A DNA stretch of 33,845 nucleotides from Catellatospora sp. KI3 (GCF_029948125.1 NZ_JASAMB010000041.1:1-33845); one strand, 5' to 3'; positions 8,134-17,093 are shown, counted from the first letter of the stretch. Numbers and translations are program-made. The notes: a model not told the origin generated them from the sequence alone.

Positions 8134-8957
8134 CCGCCGCCCCCGCCGACCTCTGCGCCGTGGTGCTCGCCGCCGGGCTCGGCACCCGGCTGCGCCCGCT
8201 GACGTCGCTACTGCCCAAGGCGCTGGTGCCGGTCGGCAACGTGCCGCTGCTGGACCGCGCGTTCGCGCGCCTGGCCGCGATCGGCCTGTCCGGCCCGGAC
8301 CGGGTCGCGGTCAACGCGCACTGGCTGGCCGACGAGGTCGTCGCGCACGTCGGGGCGCGGGCCCACGTCAGCGTGGAGGAGCAGCCGCTGGGCACGGCCG
8401 GGGCACTGGGCAACCTGCGCCGCTGGATCGCCGGGCGGGCCGTGATGGTGCTCAACGCCGACGCGTACGTGGCGACCGACAGCGGCGACCTCGCGGCGCT
8501 GCTGTCGGGGTGGGACGGCGAGCACGTCCGGCTGCACGGCGTACGCGCGCACAAGCCCGACCCGTTCCTCGGCTGGAACTTCGCCGGGGCCTCGCTGCTG
8601 CCCGCCGCCGACGCGGCCGCCCTGTCCGACCTGCCCGCCGAGCTGGCCCGCACCACCTGGCGCCCCGCCGAACGCGCCGGCCGCCTGGAGATCGTCCCCC
8701 TGGGCGGCCTCTACCTGGACTGCGGCACCCCCGCCGACTACCTGGCCGCCAACCTGCACGCCGCCGCCGGCGACAACCTGATCGCCCCCGGCGCCCAACT
8801 CACCGGCACCGCCACCACCAGCGTCATCGGCCCCGACGCGCGCGTACACGGCAAGATCACCCGCTGCGTCCTCTGGCCCGGCGCCGAGGTGGCCGCCACC
8901 GAATCCCTCACCGACGCCATCCGAGTCGGCACCTCCCTGACCGTCCCAGCCGGCTGA
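8130..8957 (+). CDS. Sugar-phosphate nucleotidyltransferase (NTP_transferase family)
   Basis: A 275-residue protein. The N-terminal nucleotide-binding signature is VVLAAGLGTRLRPLT, with the downstream lysine in LPKALVPVGNVPLL. The metal-binding aspartate motif is VLNADAY, and EEQPLGTAGAL resembles the sugar/nucleotide site. The last ~60 residues carry short G-rich, hexapeptide-like repeats (V-I-G-P-D-A-R, W-P-G-A-E-V). It would transfer a nucleotidyl group to a sugar-1-phosphate in cell-envelope or metabolite synthesis. MurNAc-1-P or mannose-1-P enzymes are the closest in feel, but the substrate is unassigned. The start ATG overlaps the Nudix stop (ATGA). It is the last gene of the run; the large palindrome begins 16 nt after its stop. 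Confidence 0.9.
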   Translation: MTAAPADLCAVVLAAGLGTRLRPLTSLLPKALVPVGNVPLLDRAFARLAAIGLSGPDRVAVNAHWLADEVVAHVGARAHVSVEEQPLGTAGALGNLRRWIAGRAVMVLNADAYVATDSGDLAALLSGWDGEHVRLHGVRAHKPDPFLGWNFAGASLLPAADAAALSDLPAELARTTWRPAERAGRLEIVPLGGLYLDCGTPADYLAANLHAAAGDNLIAPGAQLTGTATTSVIGPDARVHGKITRCVLWPGAEVAATESLTDAIRVGTSLTVPAG

Positions 8958-8973
8958 CGGCCCGCTCCGCATG

Positions 8974-9129
8974 GTTGATCATGAACTTATGGACGTACTG
9001 GACGGCGTGTCACCACCCCGGCATCGTGATCACCTAGCGACTGCGAGCGGGACCGGTCGGGCAGGCGAGTCGATCACGGCGCCAGGGGTATGACACACCG
9101 ACGAGCACGTCCACAAGTTCATGATCAAC
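8974..9129. repeat. 156-bp imperfect palindrome, MITE-like intergenic element
   Basis: The terminal 23-nt arms (8974-8996 and 9107-9129) are reverse complements with one mismatch. Both outer ends read GTTGATCATGAAC. The complementarity continues inward with interruptions, for example GGCGTGTCA against TGACACACC and CGTGATC against GATCACG, to about 60 nt per arm around a ~35-nt centre. No open frame of note lies inside. It fills almost all of the space between the nucleotidyltransferase and AsnC-like genes. It may be a repeat element, a terminator or both. Confidence 0.8.
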
Positions 9130-9151
9130 GGGACAGAGGAGAGGCCACGGC

Positions 9152-9427
9152 ATGATCACGGCGATTGTTCTGATCGACTGCGCTACCGATGCGATTCCCG
9201 AGGTGGCAGAGGAGCTGGCGAATCTGGAGGGGGTCAGTGAGGTGTACTCCGTGGCGGGCGGGGTGGATCTCATCGCAATCGTGCGCGTGCGCGAGTTCGA
9301 CCACATCGCGGAGGTGATCGCGGGCGGGATCTCGAAGGTGCCGGGGGTGCTGAGCACCGACACGCACATCGCGTTCCGGTCGTACTCGCGGCATGACCTC
9401 GAGCAGGCGTTCGCGATCGGGTTCTGA
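9152..9427 (+). CDS. Stand-alone Lrp/AsnC ligand-binding (RAM) domain protein
   Basis: A 91-residue protein matching only the C-terminal sensor domain of Lrp/AsnC regulators: an alpha/beta ferredoxin-like fold with a GVSEVYSVAGGVDLIAIVRV core and a FRSYSRHDLE tail. There is no helix-turn-helix, so it cannot bind DNA by itself. Stand-alone RAM proteins are known to oligomerise and bind amino acids, and may modulate partner regulators or enzymes. Start ATG at 9152 is preceded by AGAGGAGAGG at a good distance. It is monocistronic: the palindrome lies upstream and a hydrolase gene with its own leaderless start follows. A short T5 run follows the gene at about 9445. Confidence 0.9.
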   Translation: MITAIVLIDCATDAIPEVAEELANLEGVSEVYSVAGGVDLIAIVRVREFDHIAEVIAGGISKVPGVLSTDTHIAFRSYSRHDLEQAFAIGF

Positions 9428-9501
9428 CACCGGACGGCGCGGCCTTTTTCACACCAGCGGCGTCTACCCGTCGGTAACCTCGGCTCGCTACGCTGCCGGA
9501 C

Positions 9502-10332
9502 ATGCAGCTGAGCGTGGACCGTGGCAGTGACCGGCTGGCCGTGCAGCTCCACCCGGTCGACGATCCGGCCGCGCCCCTGGTCGTGCTGTTCCCGGCGATG
9601 GGCGTGCCCGCCGGCTACTACAAGCGCTTCGCGGCCGGCCTCAACCAGGCCGGCCTCGCGGTCGCGGTGGCCGACCTGCGCGGCACCGGCGCCAGCACGC
9701 CCGCACCCGGCCGGTCCAGCGGCTACGGCTACGCCGAGACGGTCGACGACGTCGGCGCGGTGCTCGACGCGCTGGCCGAGCACCGGGCCGGACGCCGCAC
9801 CATCCTGCTCGGACACTCCCTCGGCGGCCAGGCCTGCGTGATGCACCTGGCCCGCCGGGGCGGCGCCGGGGTGGACGGGCTGGTCCTGATCGCGGTCGGG
9901 CTGCCGTACTGGCGGAACTATCGGCGCGGGCAGCGGCTGGCCGTGCTGGCCATGACCCAGACCATCGGCGCGGTCTCGGCGCTGCTGCGGGTCTGGCCGG
10001 GCTGGGGCTTCGGCGGCCGCCAGGCGCGCGGCGTCATCCGCGACTGGGCGTACTCCGCGCGCCGGGGCCGGTTCCCGGCCTCGGTCTGCACGCCGGAGCA
10101 GCTGGCCGCGATCGACGTACCGGCGCTGGTCGTCAGCGTCGACAACGACCGCTACACCCCGAGCGCCGTCGTGGACCAGCTCGCCGGGCTGCTGTCCGGC
10201 GCCGCGGTCCACCGCGAGCACCTCAGCAGCGACGACGCGGGCCTACCCCTGAACCATTTCGTATGGGTCAGAGCCGGCGCTCCCCTGGCCGCTCGCATCA
10301 CCGCCTGGCTCCCCGCCCGCCAACCCTCCTGA
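9502..10332 (+). CDS. Alpha/beta hydrolase
   Basis: A 276-residue alpha/beta-hydrolase fold protein. The nucleophile elbow is GHSLGG with S106. The acid is D214 or D216 (VVSVDNDRY) and the base is H252 (LNHFVW). The oxyanion region follows VVLFPAMG. There is no signal peptide, so it should be cytoplasmic. Substrate is unknown; YheT-like or lysophospholipase-like esterases have this outline. Start ATG at 9502 lacks a Shine-Dalgarno, but TACGCT (9489-9494) ends 7 nt before it, so the message is probably leaderless. It converges with the P450 gene across a repeat-rich gap. Confidence 0.9.
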   Translation: MQLSVDRGSDRLAVQLHPVDDPAAPLVVLFPAMGVPAGYYKRFAAGLNQAGLAVAVADLRGTGASTPAPGRSSGYGYAETVDDVGAVLDALAEHRAGRRTILLGHSLGGQACVMHLARRGGAGVDGLVLIAVGLPYWRNYRRGQRLAVLAMTQTIGAVSALLRVWPGWGFGGRQARGVIRDWAYSARRGRFPASVCTPEQLAAIDVPALVVSVDNDRYTPSAVVDQLAGLLSGAAVHREHLSSDDAGLPLNHFVWVRAGAPLAARITAWLPARQPS

Positions 10333-10413
10333 CCCACCCCACTTCCCCGCCCCCCGCAGGACCCGCACACGCGAGATCCGCACAACCCCCGCACCCGGCG
10401 CCCGGCGCCCGGC

Positions 10414-10477
10414 GTGCAGTTTCGGGGAAACTGCACGAATCTTGGCCGGGATTCCAGCACTTTCCCCGAAACTGCAC
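10414..10477. terminator. Dispersed hairpin repeat, copy 1
   Basis: Perfect 15-nt arms (10414-10428, GTGCAGTTTCGGGGA, and 10463-10477) surround an inner GAATC...GATTC stem. The same architecture and much of the same sequence recurs at 21801-21858, also between convergent genes. It probably ends transcription from both sides. The near-identity of the two copies also marks it as a dispersed repeat. Confidence 0.75.
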
Positions 10478-10540
10478 CCAGCCGCGCGGCGGCAGGGCGG
10501 CGTGGCGCGGCAGGGCGCGGCGCGGCCGCGCGGCGCGGCC

Positions 10541-10637
10541 GCGCGGGGTGGTCCGCACGGCGCGGTCCGCGCGGGGTGGTCCGCACGGCGCGGTCCGCGC
10601 GGGGTGGTCCGCGCGGGGTGGTCCGCGCGGGGTGGGG
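10541..10637. repeat. 14-bp tandem repeat (two alternating variants) abutting the P450 stop
   Basis: Variant A (GCGCGGGGTGGTCC) and variant B (GCACGGCGCGGTCC) alternate as A-B-A-B-A-A from 10541 to 10624. A partial A then merges with the P450 stop codon at 10638. The repeat therefore defines the immediate 3' flank of that gene. Confidence 0.88.
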
Positions 10638-11834
10638 TCAGGCGATGATCGGTAGGGCGGCGAAGCCGCGGAAGCCCAGGCGGTCGCGGCGCAGTGCCGG
10701 ACCGGCCAGGCGCAGCCCCGGCAGGCGCCGCAGCAGCAGCGGGAACGCGACCTGGGCCTCCAGCCGGGCCAGCGGCGCGCCCAGGCAGTAGTGCGCCCCG
10801 GCGCCGAACGACAGCGACGGCACCGGGTCGCGGTGCGGGTCGAAGCGGTCCGGCCGGGCGTAGCGCCCGGGGTCCCGGGCGGCGGCCGCGAGCAGCACCA
10901 TCACCTCGGCCCCGGCGGGCAGCGGGACGCCGTCGAGTGCCAGGTCCTGCCCGGCGTGGCGCGAGGTGGCCTGCACGGGCGGGTCGTACCGCAGCATCTC
11001 CTCGACGTACGCGCCGGCGAGTTCGGGGTGGGCGCGCAGTTCGGCGGTCAGGTCGGGCCGGGCCAGCAGGGCCGCCAGCCCGTTGCCGAGCAGGTTGGTG
11101 GTGGTCTCGAACCCGGCGACCAGCAGCAGGGCCAGGTGCGCCACCATCTCGGCGCCGCCGATCTGCCCGGCCGCGCCCGCCGCCAGCAGGTCGCTGAGCA
11201 TGTCGTCGCCGGGGTGGGCGCGCCGGTGCGCCAGCAGCCCGACGAAGTAGTCCTCCAGCTCCACCGCGGCGGTGTCGGCGCGGCCCATGCTGTCGGGGTC
11301 GCCCGCGAAGACCTCCAGGGCCAGGGTGAGGTCGTGGGCGCGGGGGCGGAACCAGTCGCGGTCGGACTCGGGCACCCCGAGCAGCGCGCAGATCACCGCC
11401 ACCGGCAGCGGGAAGGCGAACGCGTCCATGAAGTCGACCGGGTCCGGTCCGGCCATGCCGTCGATCAGGCCGTCGACGAGGCGGACCACGTCGGGGCGCA
11501 GCTGGGCCGTGCGCCGGGCGGTGAAGGCCGAGCCCGCCAGCCGTCGCAGGCGGCCGTGGTCGGGCGGGTTGCGCCACAGCATGGTCCGGCCGAGCCAGCG
11601 CCAGGCCGCCGAGGCGCGCCAGCCGGGCAGCGTACGGTCGAGGACGGCGGCGTCGGTGGCGAGGAACGACGGGTCGCGCAGCACGCGGTCGGCCTGCTGG
11701 TAGCCGGTGACCACGTAGAAGCCCTCGCCCAGGGCCAGCACCGGTCCGGCGGCGCGCAGGCGCTCGTACCAGGGATAGGGGTCGGTGCGCCCTTCGGCTG
11801 TCGCCAGCGCCTGCATCGCGGCCAGCGCGTCCAA
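10638..11834 (-). CDS. Cytochrome P450
   Basis: A 398-residue soluble bacterial P450. The I-helix oxygen-binding motif is LLVAGFETTTN, the K-helix E-x-x-R is EEMLRYDPP, and the haem-binding loop is FGAGAHYCLG with axial cysteine C350. Length and motifs are normal for actinomycete class I enzymes, which need separate ferredoxin partners. None is encoded nearby, nor is any biosynthetic cluster, so its substrate is unknown. The start appears to be TTG at 11834, because GGGGAGGTGG lies just upstream. ATG at 11816 is the alternative. A TATCCT -10-like box lies at 11866-11871 (complement). The stop codon falls at the edge of a tandem repeat. Confidence 0.92.
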   Translation of the reverse strand: MDALAAMQALATAEGRTDPYPWYERLRAAGPVLALGEGFYVVTGYQQADRVLRDPSFLATDAAVLDRTLPGWRASAAWRWLGRTMLWRNPPDHGRLRRLAGSAFTARRTAQLRPDVVRLVDGLIDGMAGPDPVDFMDAFAFPLPVAVICALLGVPESDRDWFRPRAHDLTLALEVFAGDPDSMGRADTAAVELEDYFVGLLAHRRAHPGDDMLSDLLAAGAAGQIGGAEMVAHLALLLVAGFETTTNLLGNGLAALLARPDLTAELRAHPELAGAYVEEMLRYDPPVQATSRHAGQDLALDGVPLPAGAEVMVLLAAAARDPGRYARPDRFDPHRDPVPSLSFGAGAHYCLGAPLARLEAQVAFPLLLRRLPGLRLAGPALRRDRLGFRGFAALPIIA

Positions 11835-11865
11835 TTACGCCACCTCCCCGTAGCCGTACCAGGGC

Positions 11866-11871
11866 AGGATA
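11866..11871 (-). promoter_or_regulatory. Likely -10 box for the P450 gene
   Basis: TATCCT on the minus strand would place the transcription start about 25 nt before the TTG start, leaving room for the GGGGAGG ribosome binding site. I see no good -35. It lies beside the hairpin that probably ends the qcrB message. Confidence 0.4.
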
Positions 11872-11873
11872 TG

Positions 11874-11910
11874 ACGGAAGGGCAACCGCGTCATGCGGTC
11901 GCCCTTCCGT
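11874..11910 (-). terminator. Terminator hairpin after qcrB
   Basis: A 10-bp stem ACGGAAGGGC / GCCCTTCCGT (11874-11883 and 11901-11910) has an inner CCGC/GCGG pairing. It lies 24 nt beyond the qcrB stop and before the P450 gene. It should end the ctaE-qcrCAB transcript, although it lacks a strong U-tract. Confidence 0.7.
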
Positions 11911-11933
11911 TCGTGTGACTGCGTGCTCAGCCG

Positions 11934-13535
11934 TCAGTGCTTGCCGCTGGTGATCTCCTCGCGGGTCGGCGGCGGCTCGACCTGCTTCTGCTGGACCGGC
12001 GGGGCGGCCTGCTCGATCGGCCGGAAGAAGCCCCGGACCGCCGGGCCGAGGGCCCCGAGCCGGTTCATCTTCTTCGGCACCGTCCAGCCGACGTACGGCA
12101 GGTCGGTGTGGCCGTGGTCGTCGGCGGGCGCCAGCGGCTGGTGCACCTCGACGAACTGGCCGTTGGGCAGGCGCTTGATGATGCCGGTCTCGACACCGTG
12201 CGCCAGCACCTCGCGGTCGTGCTGCTGCAGGCCCAGCGCGATGCGGCGGGCGACGTAGTACGCCAGCGGCGGCAGCACCAGCAGGCCGATGCGGCCCGCC
12301 CAGGTCATCGCGTTCAGGCTGATGTGGAACTTGTCGGCGACGATGTCGTTGCCGCCGGAGATCGTCAGCACCATGTAGAACGTGAGGGCCATGGCGGCCA
12401 GACCGGTGCGGTCGGGCACGTCGCGCGGACGCTGGAGCAGGTTGTGGTGCCCCTTGTCCTTCTTCCAGCGCGCCTCGATCCACGGGTACGCCATCGGCAG
12501 CACCGTCAGGATGCCCGGCAGCACCACCGTGGGCCAGAACAGCGGCGGGATGGTGTACCCGAACGCCCTGATCTCCCACGCGGGCATCAGACGCGTCGAG
12601 CCGTCCAGGAACATGACGTACCAGTCGGGCTGGCTGCCCGCGGAGACGACAGCCGCCTCGTACGGGCCGAACAGCCAGATCGGGTTGATCTGGAACAGGC
12701 CGCCCATCAGCGCGATCACCGCGAAGACGAGCATGAAGAAGCCGCCCTGCTTGAGCGCGTACCGCGGGAACATGCGCTCGCCGACGACGTTGCTGTTGGT
12801 CCGGCCCGGCCCCGGCCACTGGGTGTGCTTCTGCATGAACACCAGTGCCAGGTGCACGGTGACCAGGCCGAGCAGGATCAGCGGCAGCAGGAACACGTGC
12901 ACGATGTACAGGCGGGACAGGATGATCTCGCCGGGGAACTCGCCGCCGAACAGCGACGTGGTCACCCAGGAGCCGACCACCGGGATCGACAGCATGATCG
13001 CCGAGGCGATGCGCAGGCCGGTGCCGGACAGCGCGTCGTCGGGCAGCGAGTAGCCGGCGAAGCCCTCGGTGAAGCCCAGCCAGAACATCGACAGGCCGAT
13101 GATCCAGTTCAGCTCACGCGGCTTGCGGAACGCGCCGGTCACGAAGATGCGGATCATGTGCACCACGATCGCGGCCATGAACAGCAGCGCCGCCCAGTGG
13201 TGCATCTGGCGCATGACCAGGCCGCCGCGCACGTCGAACGAGAGGTTCAGCGCGGTCTCGTACGCCCGCGACATCTCCACGCCCTGCAGCGGCACGTACG
13301 ACCCGTTGTAGTGCACCTCCTGCATCGACGGCTCGAAGAACAGCGCCAGGAAGGTGCCGGTCAGCAGCAGCACGATGAACGAGAACAGCGCGATCTCGCC
13401 CAGCAGGAACGACCAGTGGTCCGGGAAGACCTTGTTCAGCAGCGACCGCAGCGGGGTGGCCACGTGCAGCCGGGCGTCGACCGCCTCGGCCGACTTGCCC
13501 GGCAGGGCTTTCAGATCGACTTTGCGACGCTTCAT
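11934..13535 (-). CDS. qcrB: Cytochrome bc1 complex cytochrome b subunit
   Basis: A 533-residue membrane protein of the menaquinol:cytochrome c oxidoreductase. The haem b ligand histidines are visible as H112 or H113 with H213, and H126 with H228, on two helices (QMHHW, VVHMIR, VHVFLL, VHLAL). The quinol-oxidation-site motif appears as PDWY (303-306), the form expected in actinobacteria instead of PEWY. A long C-terminal extension (~110 residues past the usual core) is also typical of actinobacterial QcrB. Start ATG at 13535 overlaps the qcrA stop by 4 bases. It is the last gene of ctaE-qcrC-qcrA-qcrB and is followed by a hairpin. Confidence 0.98.
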   Translation of the reverse strand: MKRRKVDLKALPGKSAEAVDARLHVATPLRSLLNKVFPDHWSFLLGEIALFSFIVLLLTGTFLALFFEPSMQEVHYNGSYVPLQGVEMSRAYETALNLSFDVRGGLVMRQMHHWAALLFMAAIVVHMIRIFVTGAFRKPRELNWIIGLSMFWLGFTEGFAGYSLPDDALSGTGLRIASAIMLSIPVVGSWVTTSLFGGEFPGEIILSRLYIVHVFLLPLILLGLVTVHLALVFMQKHTQWPGPGRTNSNVVGERMFPRYALKQGGFFMLVFAVIALMGGLFQINPIWLFGPYEAAVVSAGSQPDWYVMFLDGSTRLMPAWEIRAFGYTIPPLFWPTVVLPGILTVLPMAYPWIEARWKKDKGHHNLLQRPRDVPDRTGLAAMALTFYMVLTISGGNDIVADKFHISLNAMTWAGRIGLLVLPPLAYYVARRIALGLQQHDREVLAHGVETGIIKRLPNGQFVEVHQPLAPADDHGHTDLPYVGWTVPKKMNRLGALGPAVRGFFRPIEQAAPPVQQKQVEPPPTREEITSGKH

Positions 13536-14593
13536 GACTTCTCCCAGAACGCCGGGCCGACCGGCACCTTGTAGTCACCGGTGGCCGCGAAGTGGCCATC
13601 CTTGTCGACCGTGATCGGCAGCATCGGCAGCGAGCGCGTCGCCGGACCGAAGATCGGCTTGGCGTTGTCGGTGATGAGGAACTGCGACTGGTGACACGGG
13701 CAGAGCAGGCGGTTGGTCTGCTGCTCGTACAGCGAGGCCGGGCAGCCGGCGTGGGTGCAGATCTTCGAGTACGCCACGTAGCTCTGCCACGGGCTGCCCT
13801 GGTTCATCTCGTACAGGTTCGCGCGCAGCGCCTCGGCGTCGCCCTCGCGCAGGTGGATCAGCAGGGTCGGCGAGTCGGCGTACTTGTTGCTGACCCCGCC
13901 CGGGATGCCGGGGAACACCGTGATCTGGCCGCCGGTGCTCACCTCTTCCGGCCGGATCGGCGTGTAGTCGTCGCGCACCAGCTTGATCGGGTTCTCCTTG
14001 GTGGCGCCCGCGAACCCGGTCTTGAACAGGATGTCCGGGTGGTGCGGGTCCTTGATCAGACCGCCGATCAGCGGCGCCGCCGCGGCCGCGCCCAGGGGCA
14101 GCAGGCCGAGCAGCGACAGCTTCAGCGCCGGGCGGCGGGCCACGCTCAGCTCGCTGCCGATGAACTTCAGCGTCTCGCCGGTGATCTTGCGCTCGACCGG
14201 GTCCGACGGGCCGTCGTGCCGGTCCTGGATCGCGATCTCGTGCGGCAGCAGCTTCTTGCCCCAGGTCAGGATGCCCAGGCCGACACCGATCAGGGCCAGG
14301 CCCAGGGTCAGGCCCAGGATCGGGGTGTAGAGCTTGCTGGCGTTGGCGCCCATCTCGTACTCCCACGGCCACCAGATGTAGGCGACCACGAAAGCGGTGG
14401 AGGCGAGACCCGTCAGCAGGAAGAAGAACGAGACGATGCGCACCATGCGCTTCTCGCCCTTCGACCCCGCCGGGTACTGCGGCTCGTAGTGGACGATCTC
14501 GATCCCGTCACGCCGGGCGCCCTCGCGGACGATGTCGAACGTGGTCAGGTTCGGGTCGTCCAGGTCGACGACCTGGGTGTTCGACTCGCTCAT
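13532..14593 (-). CDS. qcrA: Cytochrome bc1 complex Rieske iron-sulfur subunit
   Basis: A 353-residue Rieske protein. It has three predicted membrane segments (about 51-72, 88-108, 158-178), the three-helix form typical of actinobacteria, then the cluster-binding domain. The 2Fe-2S ligands are C279 and H281 (CTHAGC) with C298 and H301 (CPCHQS). C284 and C300 would form the stabilising disulfide. It passes electrons from quinol to the dihaem cytochrome QcrC. Start ATG at 14593 overlaps the qcrC stop by 4 bases, and its own stop overlaps qcrB. Confidence 0.98.
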   Translation of the reverse strand: MSESNTQVVDLDDPNLTTFDIVREGARRDGIEIVHYEPQYPAGSKGEKRMVRIVSFFFLLTGLASTAFVVAYIWWPWEYEMGANASKLYTPILGLTLGLALIGVGLGILTWGKKLLPHEIAIQDRHDGPSDPVERKITGETLKFIGSELSVARRPALKLSLLGLLPLGAAAAAPLIGGLIKDPHHPDILFKTGFAGATKENPIKLVRDDYTPIRPEEVSTGGQITVFPGIPGGVSNKYADSPTLLIHLREGDAEALRANLYEMNQGSPWQSYVAYSKICTHAGCPASLYEQQTNRLLCPCHQSQFLITDNAKPIFGPATRSLPMLPITVDKDGHFAATGDYKVPVGPAFWEKS

Positions 14594-15417
14594 GACTTAC
14601 CTGCAATCCAGAGGGCCGCGAAGACGAGGGCCACGACACCGACGAGGAAGATGGCCAGACCCTCGGTCACCGGACCGAAGCGGCCGAGGCCCCAGCCGCC
14701 CGGGTCCTGGTCGTCCTGCAGGGCCCGCACGTAGGCGATGATGTCGTACTTGTCCTGCGGGTCGAGTTCGGTGTCACCGAAGACCGGCATGTTCTGCGGG
14801 CCGGTGAGCATCGCCGCGTAGATCTGGCGGTCGGTCGACTCGGTCAGCGTCGGGGCGTACTTGCCGCTGGACAGCGCGCCGCCGCCGGTCGAGAACGCGT
14901 GGCAGGACGAGCAGTTGATGCGGAACAGTTCACCGCCGCGCGAGACCTTGCCCTTGCTCGCGAAGTCCTCGCCGGCCGGGAGCTGCGGGCCGCCGCCCAG
15001 CTCCTGGATGTACGCGCCGAGCTGGCGCGCCTGGTCGGTGGTGAACTGCGGCTGCTTGCGCTCCGCCTGCGCCTCCTGGCGGGCGGCGGGCATGCGGCCG
15101 GTCTCCACCTGGAACTCGACGGCCGCCGAGCCGACGCCGATCAGGCTCGGGCCGCGGCCGTCGACGCCCTGGGCGTTGTTGCCGTGGCAGGTGATGCACG
15201 ACGTGTCGTACAGCGCCTGGCCGGCCTGGGCGGCGTCGCTCATCGGCGCGGCGCCCTGCGCCTGCACGCCGGGGGCGAACGTCAGGTAGAGACCGCCGGC
15301 GAACATCAGCGCCGCGAACATCCGCAGGGCGCCGGACATCCGTCGGCTGACCCGGCCGCGCTGCCGGGGGGCACCCGGCGCCGGCACGGTGGTTTCGTTT
15401 TTCATGGCCGAGCTCAC
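14590..15417 (-). CDS. qcrC: Dihaem cytochrome c subunit of the bc1 complex
   Basis: A 275-residue protein with an N-terminal membrane/signal segment (about 31-52), two c-type haem motifs CITCH (C74-H78) and CSSCH (C169-H173), and a C-terminal membrane anchor (about 248-271). It is the fused dihaem cytochrome cc that links bc1 directly to the aa3 oxidase in actinobacteria, which lack soluble cytochrome c. The GTG start at 15417 overlaps the ctaE stop by 4 bases. An in-frame ATG four codons later is an alternative. Confidence 0.98.
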   Translation of the reverse strand: MSSAMKNETTVPAPGAPRQRGRVSRRMSGALRMFAALMFAGGLYLTFAPGVQAQGAAPMSDAAQAGQALYDTSCITCHGNNAQGVDGRGPSLIGVGSAAVEFQVETGRMPAARQEAQAERKQPQFTTDQARQLGAYIQELGGGPQLPAGEDFASKGKVSRGGELFRINCSSCHAFSTGGGALSSGKYAPTLTESTDRQIYAAMLTGPQNMPVFGDTELDPQDKYDIIAYVRALQDDQDPGGWGLGRFGPVTEGLAIFLVGVVALVFAALWIAGKS

Positions 15418-16019
15418 ATCCGCTCCAGCAGGTAGATCATGAAGAAGAGGCCGACCCAGACCACGTCGACGAAGTGCCAGTAGTACGACACGACGATCGC
15501 CGAGGTCGCCTGCGCCGGGGTGAACCGGCCCATGGTGGTGCGGATCAGGTAGATGATGAAGGCGATCAGACCGCCCGTCACGTGCAGGCCGTGGAAGCCC
15601 GTCGTGAGGTAGAACATCGAGCCGTAGCCGTCAGCGTTGATCTTGATGCCCTCGTGGACGAGGTTGATGTACTCGTTCACCTGGCCCAGCACGAAGGTCA
15701 GACCCATCAGGAACGTGATGGTGAACCAGAACCGCAGGCCGTACACGTCGCCGCGCTCCGCGCGCAGCACGCCGATCTGACAGGTGATGGAAGACAGCAC
15801 CAGGATCGTCGTGAAGAACAGCGCGTAGGGCAGATTCAGCACGTGGAAGTGCTTCTCCCACTGGCTGTAATCCGCTGCGCGGATGGCGAAGAACATCGCG
15901 AACAGCGCCGCGAAGAACATGAGTTCGCTGGAGAGCCACACGATCGTCCCGACGCTGACCATGTTCGGCCTGGTCAGGGAGTGGATCCTGCTCTTGTCGA
16001 TGGCTGAGGCGGCAGTCAC
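15414..16019 (-). CDS. ctaE: Cytochrome c oxidase subunit III
   Basis: A 201-residue protein with five predicted membrane helices. Typical subunit III sequences include [31 protein letters not shown] and [15 protein letters not shown]. It is the first gene of the operon with qcrCAB. I place the start at GTG 16019 because AATAAT, close to an ideal -10, ends 6 nt upstream, and because family members begin at this point. ATG at 16046 would add nine residues. It is divergent from ctaG. Confidence 0.97.
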   Translation of the reverse strand: MTAASAIDKSRIHSLTRPNMVSVGTIVWLSSELMFFAALFAMFFAIRAADYSQWEKHFHVLNLPYALFFTTILVLSSITCQIGVLRAERGDVYGLRFWFTITFLMGLTFVLGQVNEYINLVHEGIKINADGYGSMFYLTTGFHGLHVTGGLIAFIIYLIRTTMGRFTPAQATSAIVVSYYWHFVDVVWVGLFFMIYLLERM

Positions 16020-16025
16020 GCGGTC

Positions 16026-16031
16026 ATTATT
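16026..16031 (-). promoter_or_regulatory. Likely -10 box of the ctaE-qcrCAB operon
   Basis: AATAAT on the minus strand lies 6 nt before the ctaE GTG codon, predicting a leaderless or near-leaderless message. No convincing -35 is visible. A second hexamer for the divergent ctaG gene lies at 16116-16121. Confidence 0.5.
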
Positions 16032-16127
16032 GCCCCCGACCTGCATCGGCGAGCGTCGGGGTGCCTGGTTGGCGGCGTGTCGTGGCCCGGCCCCGGCGTG
16101 TCCGCCGCCACGGTCTAGCCTCGATCC

Positions 16128-17084
16128 GTGCCCCCTGTCGATCATTTCAGCCCGCTGACCTCGGCCGTTGCGATCTCCGGCGACCCGGTGCCGCCGTTCG
16201 GCCTCACCGCGGTCTTCACGCAGACCCGGCTCGACTCGTGGCTCGCGGTGGGTCTGGTGCTGGCCGCGGCGCTGTACCTGTACGGCACGCACACCCTGCG
16301 CCGCCGCGGCGACCGCTGGCCGATCGGGCGCACGCTGGCCTTCCTCGGCGGCCTGGCACTCATCGCCGTGGTCTCCGTCACCGGCTTCGGCTCGTACGAC
16401 ACCACCCTGCTGAGCGTGCACATGGTGCAGCACATGACGCTGTCCATGGTCGCCCCGATCTTCCTGGCGCTGGGCGCCCCGGTCAGCCTCGCCCTGCGCA
16501 CGCTGCCGCCCCGCCCCCGCCGGGTGCTGCTGGCGGTGCTGCACAGCCGCGTCGCCGCGGTGCTGGCGTTCCCGCTGACCGCGTTCGCGATCTTCATCGC
16601 CAACCCGTTCGCGCTGTACTTCACCAGCCTGTACGAGCTGACCCTGCGGCACGAGTGGCTGCACGAGGTGATGCACGCGCACTTCATCGCCACCGGCTGC
16701 CTGTTCTTCTGGCCGCTGCTGGGGCGCGACCCGCTGCCCGGCCGCTGGCCGTACCCGGCGCGGGCGCTGCTGATGCTGCTGAGCGTGCCGTTCCACACAG
16801 TTCTCGGGCTCACCATCATGCAGTCCACCACCCTGCTCGGCGGCGACTGGTACCCGTCGCTCGGGCTGAGCTGGGTCGACCCGTGGGACGACCAGGTCAC
16901 CGCGGGCGGGGTGCTGTGGGCCGGCGGCGAACTCGTCTCGGTCACCATGCTCGGCATCCTGGTGGCCCAGTGGATCCGCCAGTCGCGGCTGGAGGCGGCC
17001 CGCGTCGACCGCCAACTCGACCGCCAGGAGGCGCTCGCCGCCGCCGCACGCTCCGCGCAACCGCTCGATCACGCCAACCTCTAG
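16128..17084 (+). CDS. ctaG: CtaG-type (caa3) cytochrome c oxidase assembly protein
   Basis: A 318-residue polytopic membrane protein with about seven helices. Histidine-rich sequences, [36 protein letters not shown] and [11 protein letters not shown], are typical of the caa3_CtaG family. The family is linked to copper delivery or assembly of haem-copper oxidases, and its place beside ctaE-qcrCAB supports that. The start is GTG at 16128. TAGCCT (16116-16121) ends 6 nt upstream and there is no Shine-Dalgarno. The stop codon TAG (17082-17084) lies inside the -10-like hexamer of the next gene. Confidence 0.93.
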   Translation: MPPVDHFSPLTSAVAISGDPVPPFGLTAVFTQTRLDSWLAVGLVLAAALYLYGTHTLRRRGDRWPIGRTLAFLGGLALIAVVSVTGFGSYDTTLLSVHMVQHMTLSMVAPIFLALGAPVSLALRTLPPRPRRVLLAVLHSRVAAVLAFPLTAFAIFIANPFALYFTSLYELTLRHEWLHEVMHAHFIATGCLFFWPLLGRDPLPGRWPYPARALLMLLSVPFHTVLGLTIMQSTTLLGGDWYPSLGLSWVDPWDDQVTAGGVLWAGGELVSVTMLGILVAQWIRQSRLEAARVDRQLDRQEALAAAARSAQPLDHANL

Positions 17085-17093
17085 GATGTGCCC

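Larger units (their letters stand above)
10333..10637. other. Convergent intergenic gap filled by repeats
   Basis: This 305-nt gap lies between the 3' ends of the hydrolase (plus) and P450 (minus) genes. It holds a C-rich stretch, a 64-bp hairpin element (10414-10477) and a 14-bp tandem array (10541 onward) that runs into the P450 stop codon. I see no gene in it. Confidence 0.8.

Noticed and set aside
10638-11834. P450 as part of a secondary-metabolite cluster
   Set aside because: No tailoring, PKS, NRPS, terpene or ferredoxin genes lie nearby; the neighbours are housekeeping respiration genes.
10243-12819. Very long minus-strand frame across the hydrolase, P450 and qcrB
   Set aside because: Arg/Ala/Pro-rich shadow frame overlapping the P450 and qcrB, which have clear motifs.
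17088-17093. GTG start two codons upstream for the receiver protein
   Set aside because: It begins immediately after the TAGGAT hexamer; the ATG at 17094 has the spacing shared by other leaderless genes.
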